Counted from the first letter of the stretch, positions 51,053-60,978 are shown. The stretch is 64,000 bases of DNA from Candidatus Poribacteria bacterium (GCA_022826645.1 JAJDUM010000035.1:1-64000), one strand, 5' to 3'. The notes: generated by a model not told the origin, from the sequence alone. Program-made: numbers and translations.

Positions 51053-53314
51053 ATGCGATTTACTTACCTGTGGCCATGGTGGGCGGTTGCGCTTGGACTA
51101 GCTATCATGGCTAGTATTACAGTGTATGGGTATCTCCGCTTGAATCGTCCGCTGAGTCGAAGGTTTAGGGTGCTTCTCATCGGTCTGCGAATTTTCGCAG
51201 CACTTGTGTTGCTAATCTGTCTGCTTGAACCGGTGCTGATTGAACGAAAAGATATTACCCCACCAACAAACCTATTGATTCTTGCCGATACCTCCCAGAG
51301 CATGCAGCTTCAAGATGTAGAATCAGCAGGTCAATCCTCAACAAGATTAGATCTTGTGAACCGCATTTTATTCCACCCAGCCAGTCGTTTTCTTCCAACC
51401 CTAACTGACCGATTTGATGTTCACCTGTACCGCTTTGATAAACGGTCTCACCAAATTCCTCGTGAGATCGGCTCACTTGATGCGGTGGGCGGATTAACTG
51501 ATATCGCAACCTCAATTCATGATGCCTCTAACGAGTGGCGTGGTCAACTGCTTGCGGGGATAGTTCTGCTCACCGATGGGGCTCATAACGCCTCAACGTC
51601 CGTGGTTGGTAGGATGACTGAAACAGAGATTCCCATCTATGCGGTCGGTGTCGGCGACCCTACCCCGCCAAGAGATCTTAAACTCTCTCGAGTTGAAGTC
51701 AGTCCTATTGTTTACACGGAGCACAATGTGCCGATTCGCGTTACCGTAGATCACACAGGCTACTCAGGGAGTCAGACACGTGTTTCACTCATGATGGATA
51801 ATCAGGTTGTGGACAGTGTGCCAATTACACTAACGGATGAACCGACGCAGATGATTGAGTTTGGTTTGAATCCTCAAAAGGAAGGTACTTTTCAATACGT
51901 CGTTTCTGTTCCCACGCTTGAAGGTGAACTGACTGCCGAAAACAACACACGGGCGTTTCCGTTGAAGGTAGTCAAGACAAAGTTACACCTGCTTTACATT
52001 GAAGGACAACCTGGCTGGGAATACGCTTTCCTTAAGCGGATAGTTGAGCGTGATCCAAACATCGATTCGACCTGTGTTATCCTATCAAGCAAAACACCAA
52101 ACCAGCTCCGTGGAACGTTGTTAGCCCGTTACGACGGCTATTATCCACAGACAACCCAGACAACTCGAATGTCTCGTGTTCCGGAAACGCTTGAGGAGTT
52201 ACTATTTTACGATATACTCATCATCGGCGACCTCCGTTCCGACACTTTAACTCCACAACAGCGTACGGCGATTGTCGATTTCGTTGAAAGAGAGGGGAAA
52301 GCCGTCATATTCCTCGGCGGTCGGCACTCACTTGGTCGTAATGGCTTTAGGAAAACCGAGCTTGCCTCCCTTTTGCCTATTGTCATTCCACCCAACGGTT
52401 GCTACGTGCAGGATGAAGATTTTAGTCTACAATTGACGCAACAGGGTATGTACCATCCAATTACTCGATTGGCAGAAACGCAAGCAAAAGTGGAAGCCTT
52501 ATGGCGTGATTTGCCGCCGCTATCGCGTCGGTTGGGCGGATTTGAACTTAAGAGTGGGGCAACAACACTCGCCGAGTTTCAGTCAGAAAAAAATCAGACG
52601 ACGCTGCCAATCATGATTTTTCAACGCTCAGGGTTAGGCAAGAGCCTGCTAATCGCCGCCGAAGGGCTGTGGAATTGGGGGTTTGGTGTATGGAATTTCA
52701 AAGATGAGGACGACACTTATCCCCGTTTCTGGGGGCAGACGATTCGCTGGATGTCAACACGGATAGATACGAAGCGGATTAACGTTACGACAGATTTGAC
52801 AACCTATTCAGTTGGCGAGGAGGTCCAGATCATCGCATACACCTATAATGAGAGCTATCAACCGATGGTTGCTGCAAATCTCAAAATCGAGGTTACTCCA
52901 CCAGACGAAAAACATTTTCAGGTCAGAATTAGCGCATATTCACAGGACCCGGGCACCTATCGTGCTCAGTTCCGTGCCAACCAAAAGGGAGCGTACAGCA
53001 TTCGCGCTACAGGCGTAGATCGTTCAGCCACGCTCGGTGAGGACTTAACGGAAGTTTTTGTGGAATCTCCGTTGGCGGAGTTTGACCATCCGCAGCTCAA
53101 CGAGGATCTGCTTAAACAGCTTGCCTCCAAGACCGGCGGTCATTACACCTCGATTGTTGAGGTTGGATCGCTACCTGAAAAGATAAAGCCTATTCAAGAA
53201 TCGGTCTTCGCGGTCCAAGAACGTGAACTTTGGGATAACCCAATCGTCCTGATCCTTGCAGTTGGATTCTTAGGAACAGAATGGTTTTTACGCATGCGGA
53301 GAGGACTGGTCTGA
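51053..53314 (+). CDS. VWA-domain membrane protein (BatA-like, with amidotransferase-like domain)
   Basis: The ATG at 51053 follows GAAGGA. The 753-residue protein has two N-terminal membrane helices (about residues 7-30 and 42-62). A VWA domain follows (about 78-215; MIDAS DTSQSM, later LLTDGAHNAS), then beta-sandwich segments, a class I glutamine-amidotransferase-like fold (about 320-460, LLYIEGQPGWEYAFLKRI) and a C-terminal membrane helix. Planctomycetes and related bacteria carry such proteins with MoxR ATPases. It is the first gene of a three-gene operon. Confidence 0.82.
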   Translation: MRFTYLWPWWAVALGLAIMASITVYGYLRLNRPLSRRFRVLLIGLRIFAALVLLICLLEPVLIERKDITPPTNLLILADTSQSMQLQDVESAGQSSTRLDLVNRILFHPASRFLPTLTDRFDVHLYRFDKRSHQIPREIGSLDAVGGLTDIATSIHDASNEWRGQLLAGIVLLTDGAHNASTSVVGRMTETEIPIYAVGVGDPTPPRDLKLSRVEVSPIVYTEHNVPIRVTVDHTGYSGSQTRVSLMMDNQVVDSVPITLTDEPTQMIEFGLNPQKEGTFQYVVSVPTLEGELTAENNTRAFPLKVVKTKLHLLYIEGQPGWEYAFLKRIVERDPNIDSTCVILSSKTPNQLRGTLLARYDGYYPQTTQTTRMSRVPETLEELLFYDILIIGDLRSDTLTPQQRTAIVDFVEREGKAVIFLGGRHSLGRNGFRKTELASLLPIVIPPNGCYVQDEDFSLQLTQQGMYHPITRLAETQAKVEALWRDLPPLSRRLGGFELKSGATTLAEFQSEKNQTTLPIMIFQRSGLGKSLLIAAEGLWNWGFGVWNFKDEDDTYPRFWGQTIRWMSTRIDTKRINVTTDLTTYSVGEEVQIIAYTYNESYQPMVAANLKIEVTPPDEKHFQVRISAYSQDPGTYRAQFRANQKGAYSIRATGVDRSATLGEDLTEVFVESPLAEFDHPQLNEDLLKQLASKTGGHYTSIVEVGSLPEKIKPIQESVFAVQERELWDNPIVLILAVGFLGTEWFLRMRRGLV

Positions 53315-53324
53315 TTTGTAGGAT

Positions 53325-54026
53325 ATGAGAAAAAAAACAGCTGGGTGTCAAATAAATCACGCGTTACGCTTTACACTCTACATCGTGCTGAGTGTGGCAC
53401 TCGTGATCGGATCTGCTCACAGTGCTGGTGAGAAGTTTGTCATCGCTCAAGTTCAATACAGTGGTGGCGGCGACTGGTATGGCGATCAGACTACAATTTC
53501 TAACTGGCTGAATATCCTTCGCGCTAGGACAGATATTGAAGCAGCAAAAGAGCGTGTGATTGTGAAGTTGACAGATCGGAACCTGTATCAATACCCAATG
53601 CTCTATATTGTGGGCCATGGCAACATTCGCCTCACTAAGGAAGAGGTCGAGGCGCTGCGCTTTTATTTGACACATGGCGGTTTCCTTTTTGTGAATGATG
53701 ACTATGGATTAGATGAGAGCTTCCGTCGTGAAATACGTCGTGTGTTTCCCAATCAGTCACTGCAACCTATACCGGATTCACACCTCATCTACCACTGCTT
53801 CTACGATTTGCCTAACGGACTTCCAAAGATCCACGAACACGATGGGAAACCTGCACAGGGCTTCGGGTTGTTCCACGAAGGCAGAATGGTTGTTTACTAT
53901 GTCTATAGCTCGGACATTGGGGATGGGTTGGAAGATCCGCAAGTGCATCCCAAGGATACACCACAGGTTCGCGAGCTTGCAGCAAAGATGGCGGTCAACG
54001 TTGCGGTGTATGTGCTAACACACTAA
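53325..54026 (+). CDS. DUF4159 domain protein, exported
   Basis: The 233-residue protein has an N-terminal signal peptide (about residues 16-34, ending SAHSAGEKF). The DUF4159 core follows, with VQYSGGGDWYGDQTTISNWLNIL, MLYIVGHGNIRLT, and GGFLFVNDDYGLDESFRREI, a class I glutamine-amidotransferase-like fold without an obvious nucleophile. It is 10 bp after the VWA gene, and the conserved linkage of DUF4159 with VWA/MoxR genes supports a shared envelope complex. The biochemical function is unknown. Confidence 0.85.
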   Translation: MRKKTAGCQINHALRFTLYIVLSVALVIGSAHSAGEKFVIAQVQYSGGGDWYGDQTTISNWLNILRARTDIEAAKERVIVKLTDRNLYQYPMLYIVGHGNIRLTKEEVEALRFYLTHGGFLFVNDDYGLDESFRREIRRVFPNQSLQPIPDSHLIYHCFYDLPNGLPKIHEHDGKPAQGFGLFHEGRMVVYYVYSSDIGDGLEDPQVHPKDTPQVRELAAKMAVNVAVYVLTH

Positions 54027-54054
54027 GCGGGAAGAGGACAATGGAGGTTACGCT

Positions 54055-57000
54055 GTGTCAAACACGGAACAGAGTTATCAAGAGATAATTGATCGGCTTC
54101 ACGCACTGCGAAGACAGTGGCGATTATTACTATTCTCCCACAGTTTACTCCGGTGGTTAGGTGCCCTTGCCCTCGCACTTGTCCCTGCACTTGTCATTGA
54201 TCAGATCTTACCGCTGCCGCGCTTCCTTCGCATGGGACTGGTGTTGTTATGGTTAGGAGTTGGTGTGTATGCAGCGTTTCGCTATTTGATTCGCCCTGTG
54301 GTCCAGAAACTTACCGATGCTCGTGTGGCGGCATACGTTGAAGCTCATTATCCCGGATTTGAAAACCGTATTTTGAGCGCTGTCCAACTGAAGCCGGAAA
54401 TGGAGAACAACCGCTTCGGATACGCTTCGGTATTCATTGAGAGATTGATTGAAGGGACGCATCAATTGATGGCTGAGATCGAAAGCAAAAAAGTCTTCTC
54501 ACAAGAGTTTCTGAAGCTTAGACAGTACGGTGGTTTTGCGCTCGTCGCTTTCGCGCTGCTGTTTATCACCTTTTTCATCTTTCCGTCTGCGGCAAAGGAC
54601 TTTGCACAAGCGTTCGACGAACTACCTAAAACACCACAGGATATCCTCATCGTCCAGATTGATGAGGTTCAGCCGGGAAGTGCGCTAATTGAATCCGGGG
54701 CAGATGTCACAATCACCGCAAAAGTGAGGGGCCACTTGGGGGCACCCGTGTATCTCTACTATCGCGTGGGGAGTAGCGGCGAAACGACCGTATCAGTGAG
54801 CGCGTGGCGCAATCTGTTGATGACCAGGAACGAGACCGAAATCGCTTATCGACTCACATTCAAGAATGTCAAGCAATCAATGGAATACTACATTGCGGTG
54901 AAGGCAGAAAGATCAGAACACTTTCACATTACTGTTGCTCGTGCACCAATTTTAAGTCGCTTCCAGCTTAAACTCAACTATCCGAAATATACGCAGCTTT
55001 CGCCGCAAGTACTCGAAGAGAATCTTGGCAATGTTACCACCCTCATTGGAACAACGATTAATTTTGAGGGAGCGGGAAACAAGCCCATCGCTTCAGCACG
55101 GCTGGTCTTTGAAGAATCGGACCCAGTCAAACTTTCCGTTTCAGAAGGAACGCTGTTGTCCGGTAGCTTTATTGTCCAGCGTAGCGAAAAGTATCATATC
55201 GAACTAATCGACACGAATAGCCTCCCAAACGCACAACCGATTGTGTACACGATTCACGCAATTGAGGACACCGAACCACAAATCGAAATCGTTGCACCGG
55301 GCAAAGATGTTGTGCTTGATGACTCAATGATTGTTTCCCTACAACTCGACGCGAAAGACGATTACGGTGTAGAGAGGATTCAACTTGTTTATCGAGTTGA
55401 AGGGGCAGATGATGCCATAGCAGTGCCTCTGAAAGAGTGGAATCCAGCAGACACACCAGTTTTTATTGAATTCCCTTGGGACATCGATCCGATTGGACTG
55501 TATCCTGGGGATGTGGTCTCTTACCATGCGGAGGCAGTTGATGCGGACAATGTTTCTGGACCGAACGTCGGCAAATCCAACATCTATTCGATCCGTGTTC
55601 CGACTTTGGCTGAACTTTACCATGAGGTCGAAGTTGAACAGGAAATTGGGATGCAGGGGCTTGAAGCGTTATACGATGAGCAGGCAGAGCAGACCGCGAT
55701 AACCGATGAACTGCTTGACAAAATACGGAAGAGCCAAGAGCTGACTCTGAAAGATAAGAAACTGATGGAGCGCGTCCTTGAGAACCAGAAAGAGATTGAC
55801 AAAACAGCGAAGGATCTGTTCGAAGAGATGAAGCAGACCACCGAGCAGATGCAGAAGCAACAACTGTTTGATATGCAGACGGTTGAGAAGTTTCAAGAGT
55901 TACAGGAACTGATGCAGCAAGCCCTATCGGAAGAGTATAAGGAGTTGCTACGCAAGCTGGCTGAGGCATTGGAGCAGCAGGAGCTATCCGAGCAGGAGCA
56001 AAAGTTGATGGAAGCAAACTTTAACCAAGAAAGGTTTCTTCAGCAGCTCGATCGGCTCAAGGATCTTTATAAGCAGATGATCATCCAGCAGAAGTTGGAA
56101 GCAGCGGTAAATCAGACGAAGGAACTCGCAGAACGCCAAGGGCGTCTAATGGACCAGTTAAGCGATCTCGCTGAACAAGCCAATCAGAACAGCCAGAGTA
56201 ACCCACAAGATGCAGATCAGCGTCTCAACGGACTTGCCAATCAGGAGGAGCGTATCGCAGACGAGATGGACAACCTCCATCAGACACTCGATGAACTCGG
56301 TGAAGAGATGTCAGAATTGGAAAACCTCAAACGGGTTGCTGATGAAATCATACGGCTCAATCAATTCGCGCGGGATGTGCGGATTGCGCAAGATCTCCGA
56401 TCCGCTACTCAACAGATGCGTGGAAATCAGATGCAGAATGCAATGGAATCGGGGCAGGAAGCACAACAAGGACTCACCGAGCTGCATCAAGGACTGGATA
56501 ACGCGCTCGAGTTTATGGAGGGCGGCAATGCAGAGGAGACGTTGACTGCAATACGCGAGGCGGTGCGGAGTGGTCTCTATATCTCAAGAACCCATGAGGA
56601 AGTGATTGATGGTACTGACGAGATTCTGGGATCTGGACATGGACGATATCTACCAGGTGAAGTTAAGCAGTTGCAGGGATTGGCAGCAAGCGAATTAGGA
56701 CTTGCGGCAGGGCTAAATCTGCTCGCGGATCGGCTCTGGGAGCTAGGCAGCAATCAGATGCAGATTGACCCTAAAACTGTCTGGCGGCTTAACGCTGCCG
56801 CGGATGCCTTTGAACGTTCAGCGCGAGCATTGGAAGACAGAAAGCCGAACCTCGCAGTCCCGATTCAGAAGCAGGGGTTGGCAGACCTTAACCAGGCGGT
56901 CGCTGATCTGCTCGAAGCAATGGACCAGATGAACCAACAGATGGGTCAAGCTGGGATGCAAAATATGCTGGAGCAACTTGAGCAATTGGCACAAAGCCAG

Positions 57001-57519
57001 GGGCAATTGAACGAAATGGCACAGCAGTTGAACCAACAGATGTGCCAACAAGGACGAACGCCAAGTAACGAACAATTGCTCAGACGGATGGCGTACGAGC
57101 AGCAGATGATTCGGGAAGCCACAGAACGACTTGCTGATATGATGGAAAGGATGTCAGAGGTAATTGGAGATCTGAACAGTGTTTCAGAAGAGATGCGGGA
57201 GGTAGAAGGTGAACTTCAGAGGGGTAATCTGAATCAGCAGGTGCTAAACAAGCAGCGGAAAATCTTGACACGGCTTCTCGAAAGTTCCAAATCGTTGCAG
57301 AAGCGAGAGGTCAGCAAAAGACGAAAGGGTGAGGTCGCCAAAACACCAACTGCTATCGGAAACGATGCACCTCCACTTGACCCTAAGTTGCTGGAAAGCA
57401 TACAGCAAATTGAATCGAATCTCCGGTCGGGCGAGCAGGAAAGTTTGCCCCCGCAGTATCGGGAGCTGATTCAGCAGTATTTCAAAGCGTTATCCGAACA
57501 GACACAGAAAAAACTGTAG
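54055..57519 (+). CDS. DUF4175-like giant membrane protein with long coiled coils
   Basis: The GTG start follows GGAGGTTACGCT. The 1154-residue protein has three membrane helices in the first ~180 residues (about 35-55, 58-80, 160-182). Ig-like beta segments follow (about 200-510), then about 550 residues of helix rich in Gln, Glu, Met and Leu (EMKQTTEQMQKQQ, QQEQKLMEANFNQERF, EQLEQLAQSQGQL). The layout matches DUF4175 proteins that accompany VWA and DUF4159 genes. A structural or scaffolding role in a periplasmic assembly is likely but unproven. It is 28 bp after the DUF4159 gene. Confidence 0.8.
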   Translation: MSNTEQSYQEIIDRLHALRRQWRLLLFSHSLLRWLGALALALVPALVIDQILPLPRFLRMGLVLLWLGVGVYAAFRYLIRPVVQKLTDARVAAYVEAHYPGFENRILSAVQLKPEMENNRFGYASVFIERLIEGTHQLMAEIESKKVFSQEFLKLRQYGGFALVAFALLFITFFIFPSAAKDFAQAFDELPKTPQDILIVQIDEVQPGSALIESGADVTITAKVRGHLGAPVYLYYRVGSSGETTVSVSAWRNLLMTRNETEIAYRLTFKNVKQSMEYYIAVKAERSEHFHITVARAPILSRFQLKLNYPKYTQLSPQVLEENLGNVTTLIGTTINFEGAGNKPIASARLVFEESDPVKLSVSEGTLLSGSFIVQRSEKYHIELIDTNSLPNAQPIVYTIHAIEDTEPQIEIVAPGKDVVLDDSMIVSLQLDAKDDYGVERIQLVYRVEGADDAIAVPLKEWNPADTPVFIEFPWDIDPIGLYPGDVVSYHAEAVDADNVSGPNVGKSNIYSIRVPTLAELYHEVEVEQEIGMQGLEALYDEQAEQTAITDELLDKIRKSQELTLKDKKLMERVLENQKEIDKTAKDLFEEMKQTTEQMQKQQLFDMQTVEKFQELQELMQQALSEEYKELLRKLAEALEQQELSEQEQKLMEANFNQERFLQQLDRLKDLYKQMIIQQKLEAAVNQTKELAERQGRLMDQLSDLAEQANQNSQSNPQDADQRLNGLANQEERIADEMDNLHQTLDELGEEMSELENLKRVADEIIRLNQFARDVRIAQDLRSATQQMRGNQMQNAMESGQEAQQGLTELHQGLDNALEFMEGGNAEETLTAIREAVRSGLYISRTHEEVIDGTDEILGSGHGRYLPGEVKQLQGLAASELGLAAGLNLLADRLWELGSNQMQIDPKTVWRLNAAADAFERSARALEDRKPNLAVPIQKQGLADLNQAVADLLEAMDQMNQQMGQAGMQNMLEQLEQLAQSQGQLNEMAQQLNQQMCQQGRTPSNEQLLRRMAYEQQMIREATERLADMMERMSEVIGDLNSVSEEMREVEGELQRGNLNQQVLNKQRKILTRLLESSKSLQKREVSKRRKGEVAKTPTAIGNDAPPLDPKLLESIQQIESNLRSGEQESLPPQYRELIQQYFKALSEQTQKKL

Positions 57520-57573
57520 CGGGTTTCACCCGTTTAAGTCTTTTGGGGAGACCTGGTAGTTCCTACAATTTGG

Positions 57574-58335
57574 TTAGTCAGTTGTTTTGGGGACTTTTCG
57601 CAGCAGTTCTTGTTCCCGATCCGACAGCGTTTGGTAGAACGACTCTGTAAGCATGGGGGTGTCTTCATTTGCCTCCAGCCGCTCACGACTGATGTTGTAC
57701 CAGTGGCGGTTGTGGACAATCACAGCGAAGGGACGCGACATATCGGTGCGGTTGGGCGTACCACGGTGAACGGTACGCGGATCGGAGATTAGCACGTCTC
57801 CGGCTTTAAGCAGCAAAGGCTTGAGAGAGATTTTTCCTGCATTGGCTCTCTCCAGTATTTCGGTGCGGGGTAGATGTTGGGTACGCTCTGCGACTTCAAA
57901 AGGTCCATTCTCCAGTGTCATATCGACGAACGTAAATCGCACGGACAGCAGTGCTGGCGGGTGGCGATGCCCCGGATCCTCTTTGAACAGAAAAGGTAGA
58001 TCCGCGTGGACGTGTTGATATTCTGATCCCGATATCGGTGTGTCGGTTCCATAGTAGGAGATGTGCATGTCTTCGCCCAAGATTCGGCTGATGATCTCGA
58101 TAACCGTATCGTCGTTGAAGAAAACGGAGTGATAGAATGGCGGCGCAAAAGGCAATCCGATCGCCCATCGATTTGGACCGCGGTTGCCTTCGGGAATACG
58201 GGCGGCGACATCTTCCAGCAATAGCTGAAATGCCTGGCGACATTCTTCAAGTGCCGTCCGCGGAAAATGATCTGGTAGGATACAATGTCCGATGTCCAGA
58301 ATTTCTGCTACGCACTCATCAATATCAGTTGGCAT
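57574..58335 (-). CDS. PhyH family dioxygenase
   Basis: The 253-residue protein has YQHVHADLPFLF (HxD, about residues 107-118), ENGPFEVAERTQHL near 155 and the distal His-Arg in TVHRGTPNRTDMSRPFAV (about 208-225). All three iron ligands are therefore present. GGAGATCGGA precedes the ATG. It converges on the DUF4175 gene and is divergent from the Asp-box propeller gene at 58518. A hydroxylase for a small metabolite is the family expectation. The substrate is unknown. Confidence 0.86.
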   Translation of the reverse strand: MPTDIDECVAEILDIGHCILPDHFPRTALEECRQAFQLLLEDVAARIPEGNRGPNRWAIGLPFAPPFYHSVFFNDDTVIEIISRILGEDMHISYYGTDTPISGSEYQHVHADLPFLFKEDPGHRHPPALLSVRFTFVDMTLENGPFEVAERTQHLPRTEILERANAGKISLKPLLLKAGDVLISDPRTVHRGTPNRTDMSRPFAVIVHNRHWYNISRERLEANEDTPMLTESFYQTLSDREQELLRKVPKTTD

Positions 58336-58517
58336 TCCGATCTCCTGCCCGGTTTTGAACCTTGGTTAAAATTAATATCGACTGCGGATTCTCGATTATT
58401 CGCGGATCAATATCGTAACATACCCGCACAGACAATTCAATCGCAAAATAGTTGTGTTTCGCACCTGCCACAGTCTTTACAACCCATCCTAATTCTGCAT
58501 TAATGGGAGCGTTTCTT

Positions 58518-59681
58518 ATGATTGAGAAAGCTGACGATAACCTTGAAACATTCTCTTGGAAGGAACACCGAGTACTTGTAGGAAATGGTGAGGACGGCTA
58601 TCTGTCCCAACCGGCGGAATATCAATTTCTGCCACGATTTGGGGAAGCCAAGGTCGTTCCCTTCGGCTTGGCGAAGATGGATAATGGCGAGATTCTGTTG
58701 CTGGGAGCAGCAAAGACTGACCGCATAGCCTTCCAAAACGGTGAAGAAACCGTTGCTGCGATTAGTGCAGATGGTGGGGCGACATGGGGCGATTATCAGG
58801 CGATCGGCTATGGCCGCCCCGTCATGTTGACCGATCTGGGCGGCGGCATCCTCAGCTACAATGACGGTGGACTGATGGCGGAATCGGGTTCGTCGCTCTG
58901 TTTCAGCCACGACTATGGTCGCACATGGTCGGAACGGATTCCGTTGGCAAAGGCACCGGACGGGAAAGATTTCTGTTCTGAGGGGAATCCACTTGTAGAT
59001 CGCGATGCTCAAGGGCACGCCACACGGATTGGGTGGACGGGGCAGACGTTTCCGGACAACTTCAGCTTTGATAAAGCAATTTGTGGCTGTGTGCGGTGGT
59101 CAAACGATGGTGGGCGGACATGGGAAAACCACAGTTGGCCCGACGCGTGGAAATGGCAGGACCCTTATGAGGGGGTAACGTATGAGCGCGGCTGTGGGGA
59201 AGGTGCGATGGTTCGTGCTGCGAACGGTTGGATTGTCGCTGCGATACGCACTGATATGCTCGGTAAATACATCAAGTATCACTATGATAACTTCGAGGGA
59301 ACAGGCATCTCGATCTCTAAGGATGATGGGGCAACATGGTCACCGGTTGAGCATCTGTTGGAAGCGGGTCGGATGCACGCGAATCTTCTCCGCCTCCCGA
59401 ACGATGATCTCGTAATGACCGTTATCCGGCGGTTGGATATACGTGGAGGAAAATTTGCAAGTTATCGGCGCGGTTGTGATGCTTTCGTCAGTCATGATCA
59501 TGGTGAGACGTGGAACTTAGACCGGATGTACATCCTTGACGATTGGTCGTACAATAATCCGGCTCAATGGTATGAGTGTGTCTCTAGACACCTATATTCA
59601 ACTTCGCAGGACGATGGCTCGGTGTTGACAGCATACGGTCATTACCCGAATGGCGGTGTCCTTATCAAATGGAAACCGTAA
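58518..59681 (+). CDS. Asp-box beta-propeller, sialidase/BNR family
   Basis: The ATG at 58518 has GGGAG 8 nt upstream; the upstream extension lacks a ribosome site. The 387-residue protein has five Asp boxes (S-x-D-x-G-x-T-W): SADGGATW, SHDYGRTW, SNDGGRTW, SKDDGATW and SHDHGETW. These are the hallmark of the six-bladed sialidase-type propeller. There is no signal peptide, so it should be cytoplasmic, which is unusual for a secreted glycosidase. Asp boxes also occur in non-sialidase propellers. The gene is flanked by two PhyH genes. Confidence 0.8.
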   Translation: MIEKADDNLETFSWKEHRVLVGNGEDGYLSQPAEYQFLPRFGEAKVVPFGLAKMDNGEILLLGAAKTDRIAFQNGEETVAAISADGGATWGDYQAIGYGRPVMLTDLGGGILSYNDGGLMAESGSSLCFSHDYGRTWSERIPLAKAPDGKDFCSEGNPLVDRDAQGHATRIGWTGQTFPDNFSFDKAICGCVRWSNDGGRTWENHSWPDAWKWQDPYEGVTYERGCGEGAMVRAANGWIVAAIRTDMLGKYIKYHYDNFEGTGISISKDDGATWSPVEHLLEAGRMHANLLRLPNDDLVMTVIRRLDIRGGKFASYRRGCDAFVSHDHGETWNLDRMYILDDWSYNNPAQWYECVSRHLYSTSQDDGSVLTAYGHYPNGGVLIKWKP

Positions 59682-59697
59682 TGTACGCCTATCGTCT

Positions 59698-60543
59698 TTA
59701 CCAATCCCCCGGCGGTGCAGACGGTGCGCCGTATGGCTTGTAGTTAGGTCCTCTACCGTAACGTAGTGGCCACCCTTGCCCCCCAACCCAGCGAAATTCC
59801 TCCTTCTTCCCACAAAGCCAGTAGAACATATGCGCACTTTGGAAACGGTTGGGACCGTAATCCGCAGCTTCAAAGTCGAAGTCGGGTTCAAGTATCCAAT
59901 CCCGTTTCGGCGGTACGGTTCGCCAGTAGTTGTATTTCAACATGTGACGCATCCCTTCCGCTGTTGACGCGGCGCGGCGGTGCCATATCGAGTAAACTGT
60001 GATGAAGATTGAACCCGCTGGGGCGGTTGTTTTCACCGTGCCCCGAATGTTGCCGTAGTGACTCATATAACGTGCGGACGCGTTGAAAAGGTGTGACCCG
60101 GGCAGGACCTCGGTAGGACCGAACCCTTCTGGTGTATCTTGCGGATAGTAGAACACTTGCAGATAATTCAGTTCAGGTCCCCATTTGGAGCCCGCATCTC
60201 GATGCCATGATTGACCGGACATCGGGCACTCGACCCGATGCTGACTCATCATGATTGGTAAACCGAAGTTTTTACCGAGTAACGATCTGACTGCACCGGC
60301 TGCCTGTGGATTGAGGATCACGTTATTAACGAACCAATCCTCTTTAAGGATTTCTGCCGGTTCAAAATAGGTGTTCTCTTCGAGATACGCGAATGCCCGG
60401 TGGTTAATTTCGTCTGGCACAACCCCTTCCAACACGAGAAACCCCTGTTGGCAGAACTCCAGCACCTGACTGTCTGTCAGGGTTGGGGGACAATCATACG
60501 TCCTGCGTTCTAAGTTAAACCGCTCTTCCTCTGTCAGTTCCAT
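59698..60543 (-). CDS. PhyH family dioxygenase
   Basis: The 281-residue protein has SWHRDAGSKWGPELN (HxD, about residues 113-127), FGPTEVLPGSHLF near 142 and the distal His/Arg in SIWHRRAASTAEGMRHMLKYNYWR (about 187-211). All iron ligands are present. AGGAGGAGGATCTCC leads to the ATG. It converges on the propeller gene, ending 16 bp after it, and its start lies 26 bp beyond the 3' end of the RNase P RNA gene on the same strand with no terminator visible between. Confidence 0.88.
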   Translation of the reverse strand: MELTEEERFNLERRTYDCPPTLTDSQVLEFCQQGFLVLEGVVPDEINHRAFAYLEENTYFEPAEILKEDWFVNNVILNPQAAGAVRSLLGKNFGLPIMMSQHRVECPMSGQSWHRDAGSKWGPELNYLQVFYYPQDTPEGFGPTEVLPGSHLFNASARYMSHYGNIRGTVKTTAPAGSIFITVYSIWHRRAASTAEGMRHMLKYNYWRTVPPKRDWILEPDFDFEAADYGPNRFQSAHMFYWLCGKKEEFRWVGGQGWPLRYGRGPNYKPYGAPSAPPGDW

Positions 60544-60569
60544 TGGAGATCCTCCTCCTGATGAAGGGG

Positions 60570-60940
60570 CTTGAGTTGGGAATAAGCCGGTTTCTGTTCC
60601 CTGAATTGCTCTCGCGCATCAAGGTGATGATCATTCATCTGGGATTGATGTTACCATCAACCTCAAGCAGTCATACCCGAGGATTAGGCGGGCGCACCCA
60701 ATACATCCTCCTATTCGACCTTGCTCCAAACGGGGTTTACCAAGCTTCCGATGTCACCATCGGAACTGGTGCGCTTTTACCGCACCGTTTCACCTGTACA
60801 ACGCCGAGGCGTTGTAGTCTACTTTCTGTTGCACTTTCCATAGCGTCACCGCTCCTGGGGGTTACCCAGCATCCCGCCCTGCGGAGTCCGGACTTTCCTC
60901 ATCCCGATCTCTCGGAACGCGATCACCTACCCAACTCAAG
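60570..60940 (-). ncRNA. rnpB: RNase P RNA (class A)
   Basis: The minus strand carries the bacterial RNase P RNA, the ribozyme that trims pre-tRNA 5' ends. P1 is formed by CTTGAGTTGGG at the 5' end and CCCAACTCAAG at the 3' end. Core motifs are GAGGAAAGTCCGGACTCC near the 5' end, then AGGGCGGGATGCTGGGTAA, GACATCGGAAGCTTGG in the specificity region, GATGAATGATCATC, and ACAGAAACCGGCTTA near the 3' end. The length, about 371 nt, is typical for class A. A plausible promoter lies at 60950-60978. Confidence 0.95.
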
Positions 60941-60949
60941 CGTTTGAGT

Positions 60950-60978
60950 ATGATACCATATTGGACGTGAAACGTGAA
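60950..60978 (-). promoter_or_regulatory. Candidate rnpB promoter
   Basis: On the minus strand TTCACG (60978-60973), 17-nt spacer, TATCAT (60955-60950), starting about 9 nt before P1. The -35 is embedded in a GTGAAAC-type direct repeat, so the match could be partly fortuitous. Confidence 0.5.

Noticed and set aside
55463-56017. 184-codon open frame on the minus strand
   Set aside because: It lies inside the DUF4175 coding region, and its Ser/Ala/Pro-rich composition is that of an antisense shadow.
60543-60947. 134-codon open frame on the plus strand
   Set aside because: It lies wholly antisense to the RNase P RNA gene, whose paired P1 ends and core motifs explain the sequence.
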